DNA of 64,000 bases. It comes from Polymorphobacter megasporae (GTDB lineage Bacteria > Pseudomonadota > Alphaproteobacteria > Sphingomonadales > Sphingomonadaceae). This document shows positions 25,834 through 34,600 of the stretch, piece after piece. The translations under genes were made by a program, and so were the position numbers. The notes beneath the pieces were generated by a model, which was not told the DNA's origin, did not search any database, and worked only from the letters and a program-made list of their open reading frames with translations. Location: positions 2,418,001 to 2,482,000 of the forward strand of contig NZ_CP081848.1 in the NCBI RefSeq assembly GCF_018982885.2, in the 5' to 3' direction. Each line of letters begins with the position of its first letter. Position 1 is the stretch's first letter.

Positions 25834-27885
25834 TTAGAAACGCACTGTCGCAGACAGGCGCAGCTGACGCGGCTCGATTGGCTTGACGTGACGGTCGGCG
25901 ACACCCGCCAAGGGCTCGCCCATAAGGCGTGAGACGTAATAATATTCGATCTCATAGTCATGCGCGTCGAGTGCATTGATCAGGTCGGCGGCAAGCGTGA
26001 TCCGCCCCAGGTCGTAGCCCAGCCGCGCGTTGACTACTGTCAGCGGCCGGGCGCGGACGCTGTTGTCTTCGATGATCGGATACGGCCCGAAGTGGCGCAG
26101 GCGGATTGCCGCCGACGCTTTCCGATAATGACCGACCACGCCGGCCGAAATCACGCTTTCAAGCGCGTTGACGATGTGATCCTGTCCCGGCGGCAAGTCA
26201 GTCGAGCGGGCGTATGACCGGGTATACTGGCCATCGACGGTCAGCCAATCGGCGGGCTTGTAGAACGCGCTCAGCTCGTAACCGTGTCGCTGCGAGGGGC
26301 CATTGGGACTGGTTTCGCCCTGATCGCCGTCATATTGCAGTTCCGAATTGAAGTGGAGCGACCAGTAGGTTGCGGTCAACGTCAGGCCGTCGACCGGGCG
26401 GGCGCGGACGCCGGCTTCGTAGCCGCGCGCCTTGACCAGAGCATCGACCTTGCCGGCGGGCGAGCCGTCCTGCGGATTGATGGTGATTGTCGTGCCGCGG
26501 CCGTCATTCGAATGAAAACCCTCTCCGTAGTTGGCGTAGAATTCTAGCTGCTCTAACGGCGTCCAAGCGATCGCTGCTTTGGGGCTGACGATCCCTGCGG
26601 TCGCGTGCCCCGAGTTCGCCGCGATGCTCGAATTGACCTGGAATGCATAGCCGTCGCCGCGCAGGCCAAGGATGACGCGAACGGTCGGCAACGGGTGGAT
26701 CGTCGCTTCGGCGAACGCACCGAGCGATTCCTCGTCGACGCGGTCTTGCCGCACGGTTGAACGGATCTGTCCAAATTCGGTGTGATACAGCCCGACCGGG
26801 GCGATCAGGTCGTTGCGGGTGTCCGCACCGACCAGCAGTTCCACCGGGACGATGGCATCGAACGCGAAGCGCTTATCGACCTTGCCCCCGATGACGAAGC
26901 GGCTGTCGCGCTGCTCGAACTCGTCACCGTGGATGGGATCGTCGAGAAAATAGGTGAAGTTCGAGATCAGCTTGAACTTATAATAATGCGCGTAGGCGAG
27001 GGCTGTGATCGGCGTCGCGCCATCTTGGATCCAGTTTACGTTTGCGCCGATGCGCGTGGTTTTGCCGCCTAGATACGGGTCAAGATAGCCGAGCCGCCCG
27101 ATCAAACCAGAATCGATCGCGCGTTCGGGTACCTGCTCGGCCGAGCGGAAGTCGACGTGGTAGGCGTCGAAGCTCGCGCGTAGCACGCCGCCTCCGAGCG
27201 GCCCGGTCCACTTCGTCAGGATGTTGAACGCCTTGAGGTTGCCGGGAATGTCATAGGGGCCGTTGTCGTAGCGAAACTCGCCACCAATGAAGAGATCGCC
27301 GACGCCCAGTTTGCCAGAGCCGCCGGCAAGCAGGCGCAGGTAATCGCCGTCGATACTGCCGGTGCCAGTGACGAACGGCGCCGCGGTGTCGATCGTCTTG
27401 AACTTCGCGGAGCCGGCGGTGAGGAAGTCGCCGACGTCGGCGCGGTACGGCCCCTTAGCGTAGTCGATTGCGTCGACGAACTCGGGGATGATGAAGTTGA
27501 TGTCGGTGAAGCCCTGGCCGTGGGCGTGGGTCCGCATGTTGACCGGCACGCCGTCAATTAACTGGGCGAAGTCGGTGCCGTGGTCGAGGTTGAAGCCGCG
27601 CAGGAAATACTGGTTGGCCTTGCCGCCGCCGGAATGCTGCGTGGCGATGAACCCGGGGATAACTTCGAGCAGCTCGCCGATCCGCTGAATCGGGCGATCC
27701 TCAAGATCGATTTTGCCGATGGTACCTTCAGACGATGACTCAGCGATCCCAATGAGGTTTGCCGCGCGACCGGTGACAATGATCTCGGCTGCCGGAATGT
27801 CGGCGCTCGATGCCGTCTCAGCAGCTGCAGCACCCGAAATCGCCATTACCATCGATGCCGTCGTACTCAACCAGCGGTTCATCAT
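25834..27885 (-). CDS. TonB-dependent receptor divergent from nikR-like gene (candidate nickel/metal importer)
   Basis: 683 residues, complete. Signal peptide TTASMVMAISGAAAAETASS, N-terminal PAAEIIVTGRA (TonB box), plug (ELLEVIPGFIATQHSGGGKA, QYFLRGFNLDHGTDFAQLID, VNMRTHAHGQGFTDINFIIP) and barrel ending in LRLSATVRF. The plug sequence with RTHAHGQGFTDINFIIPE is that of a distinct TonB receptor subgroup. Its start lies about 140 bp from the divergent NikR-like regulator. In known systems NikR controls TonB-dependent nickel uptake (for example FrpB4 in Helicobacter), so a metal or metallophore ligand is a reasonable inference from context, not proof. Confidence 0.9.
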   Translation of the reverse strand: MMNRWLSTTASMVMAISGAAAAETASSADIPAAEIIVTGRAANLIGIAESSSEGTIGKIDLEDRPIQRIGELLEVIPGFIATQHSGGGKANQYFLRGFNLDHGTDFAQLIDGVPVNMRTHAHGQGFTDINFIIPEFVDAIDYAKGPYRADVGDFLTAGSAKFKTIDTAAPFVTGTGSIDGDYLRLLAGGSGKLGVGDLFIGGEFRYDNGPYDIPGNLKAFNILTKWTGPLGGGVLRASFDAYHVDFRSAEQVPERAIDSGLIGRLGYLDPYLGGKTTRIGANVNWIQDGATPITALAYAHYYKFKLISNFTYFLDDPIHGDEFEQRDSRFVIGGKVDKRFAFDAIVPVELLVGADTRNDLIAPVGLYHTEFGQIRSTVRQDRVDEESLGAFAEATIHPLPTVRVILGLRGDGYAFQVNSSIAANSGHATAGIVSPKAAIAWTPLEQLEFYANYGEGFHSNDGRGTTITINPQDGSPAGKVDALVKARGYEAGVRARPVDGLTLTATYWSLHFNSELQYDGDQGETSPNGPSQRHGYELSAFYKPADWLTVDGQYTRSYARSTDLPPGQDHIVNALESVISAGVVGHYRKASAAIRLRHFGPYPIIEDNSVRARPLTVVNARLGYDLGRITLAADLINALDAHDYEIEYYYVSRLMGEPLAGVADRHVKPIEPRQLRLSATVRF

Positions 27886-28026
27886 CGCCCCCGTATGCAG
27901 TTTTGCTCGAACGTGAATACGATGAGCATGTACGCAGGCGTCCTTTCGGGCGACGCACGAATACTCTAATATCGGTGCGCGGCGAGGCGACCGGCTATTA
28001 CGGCTTCGTCGTCAGGAGGGATGACG

Positions 28027-28494
28027 ATGCAGCGCGTGACGATCTCGATCGACGACGACCTGGCAGCACGGTTCGATGCGGCAGTACGGGACCGGGCGTA
28101 CGCAAGCCGGTCCGAGGCGGTCCGCGATCTAGTCCGTCGTGCGGTCGATGATGTTCGGCGAACGTCGGCAGGCACCTGTGTGGCAAGCCTCAGCTATGTC
28201 TATGATCACCGAACTCGGGCGCTCGCGGCACGCCTGCTCGACCTGCAGCATGCCCATCATACATTGGTGATCGCCGTCACACACGTCGTACTCGATCACG
28301 AATCAAGCCTTGAAACAGTGCTCTTGCGCGGGCTGACAACCGAGGTTGAGGCTTTTGCTGACCGGGTTACTGCTGAGCGAGGGGTTCGGTTCGGCGCGGT
28401 CAACATTGTCGGCGTCGAGGCCAATGATCATCACGCTGAGCCAGCGCCGCACCATCATTACGGCCACGATCACGCGTCACCGCATCCGGGATGA
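28027..28494 (+). CDS. nikR: NikR-family ribbon-helix-helix regulator with altered nickel site
   Basis: 155 residues from the ATG at 28027, with AGGAGG seven bases upstream (the ATG at 28021 abuts that site). Residues 1-45 form the ribbon-helix-helix (MQRVTISIDDDLAARFDAAV, SRSEAVRDLVRRAV); 50-130 the ACT-like nickel domain (LSYVYDHRTRALAARLLDLQ). Aligned to E. coli NikR, ligands His76 and His87 are kept (His75, His86 here), but His89 is Val88 and Cys95 is Ser94 (THVVLDHESS). A C-terminal tail rich in His follows (NDHHAEPAPHHHYGHDHA). It probably regulates the divergent TonB receptor. The metal actually sensed is open. Confidence 0.88.
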   Translation: MQRVTISIDDDLAARFDAAVRDRAYASRSEAVRDLVRRAVDDVRRTSAGTCVASLSYVYDHRTRALAARLLDLQHAHHTLVIAVTHVVLDHESSLETVLLRGLTTEVEAFADRVTAERGVRFGAVNIVGVEANDHHAEPAPHHHYGHDHASPHPG

Positions 28495-28663
28495 AAACTG
28501 AGGCTGTCACTGCCGCAGTATATTGTGCAGCGAACGGCAGCTATTCCGATAAAGGCATCCGATAGCGACGAGGCGGCTATCGGCCCAATACAGCGCAGCG
28601 ACTGCGAAATTGACTATTGGTGGTGCATCGCTTGGCTCGGCGCCAATTCGCTGGTGCGTTGCT

Positions 28664-31600
28664 TCAAGCAATAAGCCAATAAACCACGTGGCGACCTGGT
28701 GAAATGATCAAGTCTATTGATCCATCTTTCACACTCACGGGTGAACCGTCGAGGTTGCATGACGGCGTTTGCCCAGAATCTACGCGGACGATCTCGATTT
28801 CGTAGATGGCGTCGTCGAGGCGGACCGTGAGAGTCAGGTTCGCCCAGTCGGTTGGCAAGCATGGCTTCAGTCGGACCATGTTTCCACGTCGGCGTAACCC
28901 GAGGATGCCCTCTACGCCGGCACGGAACATCCAACCCGCGGCGCCTGTGTACCACGTCCAGCCGCCGCGCCCGACGTGCGGTGCCACCGAGTAAATGTCG
29001 GCGGCGACGACGTACGGCTCGACCCGGTAGCGTTCGGCCTGCCCAACGGTCAGCGCGTGATTGATCGGGTTGAGCAGATTAAACAGGTCAACCGCGCCTC
29101 GCCCGTCGCCGAGCCTGGCCGTCGCCAGGATCGTCCACATTGCGGCGTGACTATATTGGCCGCCGTTCTCGCGCAGACCGGGTGGGTAGCTGCGGATATA
29201 GCCGGGGTCGTGCGCCGTATGTTCGAATGGCGGTGTGAATAGCTTGACCAGCCGCGCTTCGCGATCGACGAGATGCCGACCAACCGAGGCCATCGCCTGC
29301 TGTGAACGTGTCGGTTCACCGGCCTCGCTGATCACCGACCAGGTCTGTGCGATCGAATCGATCGTGCATTCGTCGCTATCGGCGGACCCAAGCCAGGTGC
29401 CGTCGTCGTAGGTGGCGCGGCGATACCATTCGCCGTCCCACGCGACGCTCTCGATCGCCGCGCGCACCGTTTCGGCATGTTCCCGCCAGCGCGCCGCGCG
29501 CTCGGGTTCGCGTGCATCGGCAAAGGGCGCGAAGCGACGGATCGCGTGGATCAAGTGCCAGCCGAGCCAGACGCTCATGCCGCGGCCGCCTTCGCCGACA
29601 CGGTTCATCCCGTCATTCCAGTCGCCGCCGCCCATCAGCGGCAAGCCTAGGTCGCCGGTCAAGGCGCAGGATTGATCGAGAGCCAGCGCGCAATGCGTGT
29701 AGAGCGAGGCGCGGTCGAGGCTGGTCTCAGGCAGGTAGAACGCGTCGTGCTCGCCGGGATTTAGTTCACGGCCCATAAGGAAAGGGATTTGGGTGTCGAG
29801 CACCGCACTGTCGCCGGTCGTCTCGACATAGTCTGCAACGGAAATCGCCAACCAGCCGCGGTCGTCGGAGATCGTGGTCCGGACGCCGCGGCCGCTTTCG
29901 GGAAGCCACCAATGCTGTACGTCGCCTTCGCGAAATTGCCGCCCGGCGGCGCGGAGCAGGTGGGGCCGCACGAGTTCGGGCCGCGCCAGCAGCAGCGCGC
30001 CGCCATCCTGAAGCTGATCGCGGAAACCATAGGCCCCGCTCGCCTGGTAGAAACCGGCACGCCCCCAGACGCGGCAACCGAGCACCTGATAGAGCAGCCA
30101 GCCGTTGAGCATTATGTCCATCGCCCGGTCTGGGCTGTGCACCTCGATCGTCCCGAGCGTTGTCCGCCACTGCTCGGTCGTTCGCTCGAGCTCGACATCG
30201 AGATCGGTATCGCGCCATGCCGTCACCAACTCCCGGGCCGCGTCGCGATCGGCGGCTTGGCCGATCGTCCAGACGACCTCGCATGAGCCGCCGGGCGGTA
30301 GTGTGACCTCGGTCGTCAAAACGGCGCAGGGATCGAGCCCGGCCCCGCATGCGGGCGTCAACGGCCGGTCGTGCGACAGCGCATCCGGCGCGGCAAGACT
30401 GCCGCCGCGGCCGATGAAGGCGGCGCGATCGCACGTCCAGCGGGTCTGGCACCCACCGAGATCGGCGAAGGCGATGCGCGACCCGGTGTCGGGATCGAAC
30501 GGGTTGCGGGCGAACAGCGCTCCGGTGGCTGCATCGAACTCGGTGACGATGTGCGCTGCCGTCTTTGAGCGGGCGCCGCCGAGGACCCATTCAGCATAGC
30601 CGGTTACCGACAGTGCCCGCGGTTCGCCCGATCGATTGTGCAGCGTCAGTCGGGCGAGGCGCAGCGGCGCGTCGACCGGAACATGGATCAACAGGTCGCT
30701 TTCGATACCGTGGCCGTTTGCATGGAAACGCGAGTAGCCGAAGCCGTGGCGGGTGATGCGCGTGCCGCCGGGTCCGGCAGGGGCGAAGGTCGGCGACCAG
30801 ACGTGACCGCTGTCGAGGTCGCGCAGGTAGAGCATGTCGCCGGGCGGATCAGCGACGGTGTCGTTCGACCATGGGGTCAGCTGGTTTTCCCGGGCATTTC
30901 CCGACCAGATGGCGCCAAGCCCGTCCGCTGAAACCTGGCAGCCGAAGTCCGGGTTGGCGAGCACGTTGATCCACGGCGCGGGGGTCGTCGTCCGGTCGGC
31001 CAGGATCGTCGCATATTCGCGTCCGTCGGCATGAAAACCGCCGAAACCGTTCCAGAACTCTACGGTGTCGGCGCGCGGTAGCGCCTCGTCGTGCGGCCGA
31101 CCGGGCCGCGGTGCGCGCGGCGTGGGCAGCGAGCCCTCGAGCCGTGCGGTAACCGGGGCGAGTTCGGTGCGCTGGAGTTGCCGGCGCAGCGACCCGCGCG
31201 AGGCAACGAACTCGGCTCGCGCGAGGGCGCGCAATGTCGCGACCTGCGCCTCGAGCATGAGATCGGTGCGCAGCGTATAGATTTCGCCGCCGCCGATGAC
31301 TGGGGCCGAGCGCGACCGGACCGCACGAACGGCGTCGTCGATCGCCGTCTGTAGATCTTGAATGTATGACGCCTTGCGTTCGTTGAGGATGACGAGATCG
31401 AAGGAGAGGGCACGCGCGCGGAGAAATTCGAAGGCGAGCAGCATGTCTGCGACGAAACCGATGTCGCGCGGGTCGTCGATGCGGACGACGACGATCGGTC
31501 GGTCGCCGGAGATGCCGTGGACCCACAGCGCCGATTGCGGACCGGCAGCGGCGGCGACGAGCGCGGGCGGCGGAGCGTGGACCGTGCCGGCGTTGACGAT

Positions 31601-34600
31601 ATGTGCGGCGAGGCGCTGGAAATCGGCGGCGGCTCCCGGGTCGAGCTTGAGAAAGCGCCGTTCGATCTGCGCCTGCGTCCAGGCGCCGACCTGGGCCCGG
31701 TCGAAGGCGCTCGCACCGCGCTGGCGGTCGACCACGTCGAGCAGCGCCTCGCGCGACGCCGCGGCAATCGTCCAGAACGCGACAGCGACCGTTTCACCGG
31801 GCGGGACAACGATTGGGCACCGCAGCGCCAGGACGGGGTCGAGGACCGTGCCGGCGTGGCCGGCAAGCGGCCGGGTCAGGCCGACCGGATCGACCGAGGA
31901 TTGGCCGCGGCCGACGAAAGCCGCCCGATCGGTTTCCCACGTCACTGGTCCGGCCGCGTTACCGCCGACGACGGCAAGGTGTGCGACCCATATCGCCGGA
32001 TCGCCGGCTCCGCGCGGCCGGCGGTGGGCGATCAAGACTGGGCCGTCGAGCTGCTCGGTCTCGATGAACATGCGGGCGAAGGCGGGATGCGCCAGATCGG
32101 TCGCCTGCTCGCCCAGTGTCAGCTCGATCAGCGACGTCAGGTCGATATGCCGGGTTTGGGTGCCACGATTGACGACCGACACCCGGCGGACCTCGGCGTC
32201 ATCCTCGGGCGAGATCAGAACTTCTGTTGTCGTGGCAAGCGACCCGTCCCGACGGCGGAACTCGGCTCGGCCCTCGCCGAATGTAGCGGTGTAGCCGGTT
32301 GGAGAGCCGCCGCGGGGGGCGAGCGTCGCCGACCAGATCTCGCCGCTGAGTCGATCGGTGAGATAAAGCCACGAGCCGTGGCTGGCGACGACTGGATCCT
32401 CGCGCCAGCGGGTGATGGAAAGGCCCTGCCAGCGGCTGTAACCTGCGCCGCCACTGGTGAGCATCACCGAATAACGGCCATTGGTCATCAGATGTACCGC
32501 CGGCGCCGCCGCCGTTGCCGCGCCGTAGGTCCGTATCGCGCCGGCCTCTGCGGGATGGTCGGTTGCCGCGATCCGCGCTTCCTCGGGGCGTGCATTAAAG
32601 GTGCCGACGCCGCGTGGAGGGCGCTCGGACAGCAATAACGCGGTCGCTTGTATCATCGGCTCGGCATGGAACGCGTCGCGCAGCCTACCGCCGTCGAGCA
32701 CGTTGACGATCGCCAGCAGCGCCATTCCCTGATGATGCGCCATGTAGTTGCGGACTATGGCGAAACGTTCGCCAGTCGGAACGCGTTCGGGGGTGAAGTC
32801 GATCGCTTCGTAGAACCCGAGCTCACCGCGACCGCCGAGCGTCTCGATCGTTGCGAGATTGTCGAGTGCCGCCGCCGCATCGACCATCGTCGCGAGGCCG
32901 GTGGCGTACGGCGCAATCACGAGATTCTCTGACAGTCCGCGCTTTAGCCCAAGCCCCGGCACGCCGAAGTTCGAATATTGATAGGTCATCTCGCGATCGC
33001 GCGCGTTGTAGGCGGATTCGGATATGCCCCACGGCGTGCCGGCATTGCGGGCGTAGTCGCGCTGGCGCTCGACCACGAGGCGGTTCGACGTTTCGAGCAA
33101 GCTGCCGTCGGGTGCGCGAAGCAGAAGCGACGGCATCAGGTATTCGAACATCGATCCCGACCAGGAAATCAGGACCGAGGCGGCCCCCACCGGAGTGGCG
33201 CTGCGACCGAGCCGGAACCAGTGCCGCGCGGGAATGTCGCCCTTTGCAATAGCGAACAAGCTCGCCAATCGCGCTTCCGAAGCGAGCAAGTCGTAGCAGC
33301 TTTCGTCGCGGCGGTTGTCAGCGACCGAGTAACCGATCGACAACAGCAAGCGGTCCGGGTCGACGAGAAAGGCGAAATCCATCGCGAGCGCCATCGCCCG
33401 GGCTTCGCCGGCGAGGCGGTCGGCGCGCGGATCTTTCCAGCCCGCAAGCAGGTTGGCGAGCGCAATCAGGTGGCCGGCGAAGTTGCCGCTGTCGACCGCC
33501 GAAATATACGCCGGCTCGAGCACCCGCAGGTCGCGAGTGTCGTACCAGTTGTAGAAATGGCCGCGAAAACGCGCCATCTGTCCGAGGGTTGAGAAGGTCG
33601 CGTCGAGCCGGTCGAGCGCTGCGCCAGTCTCGCACCAGCCGCGGTCATGCGCGGTTGCCACGACGAGCAGATAGAGTCCGATATTGGTCGGCGAGGTGCG
33701 CCCGGCGACAACGCGCACCGGCGTCTCCTGGACGTTGTCGGGCGGCAGATGATGGTGCTCGGCCGTGACCAGCGTGGTGAAGAAGCGCCACGTTTGCCGG
33801 GCGATGTCTTCGAGCCGCTCGCGCTGCGCTGCGTCGAGGTGCGGCTCGGTCGCCACCGGGCGGGGCTGGCTCAGCGCCCAGGTGATCGCAGGGGCTGCAA
33901 GCCATGCCAACACCAGCGCCGCTGTCAGCGGCCAGATCGCCGGTTGGACATAGATCGCAGCGGCAGAGGAGACGATTGTCAGCAACAGCGAGCGACGCAT
34001 GAAAACGTACATCTGCGCAATGGTCGGGTCGGGGGAGGCACTCGCGCTGGCCGCCGTGGTCCATTCCAGCAATAGGCGACGGGTGATGAACAACCTGATT
34101 AGCGTGCGGATTATCGCATCAAGCATGCGTACTGCTTGTTCGGCGACGGTCACAACTTGCAGCAGGAAGTGCGCAAGCGCAGTGCCGATGTCGCTGGCCA
34201 CTGTGTCGATGTGCGCCCGCAGCGGCACGTCACGGCGCCTTGGGGCGATGAGCAGCGAAGGAAGCGGCAGGAGAGGGGGGAGCGCCATCAGCAGCAGGAT
34301 GCTCAAGCTCCAGCGGATCGCCGCTGAGGTTGGCATGAACCAGCTACCGATCAGCGCGACAACGATTGCCGGAGCGACCAGCGACCGCCGTAAATTGTCG
34401 AGCATCTTGGCCCGGCCATTACTCGGCAGGCTATCGGCCGCCGGACGTCCCCGCGCGAAGATCCATGGCAGCAGCTGCCAGTCGCCGCGCACCCAACGGT
34501 GCTGGCGGCGGACCGCCGCATCGTAGCGGACCGGGAAATCCTCGACGACTTCGACGTCTGAAATCAGCCCGGCGCGGGAATAAATGCCTTCGAACAGGTC

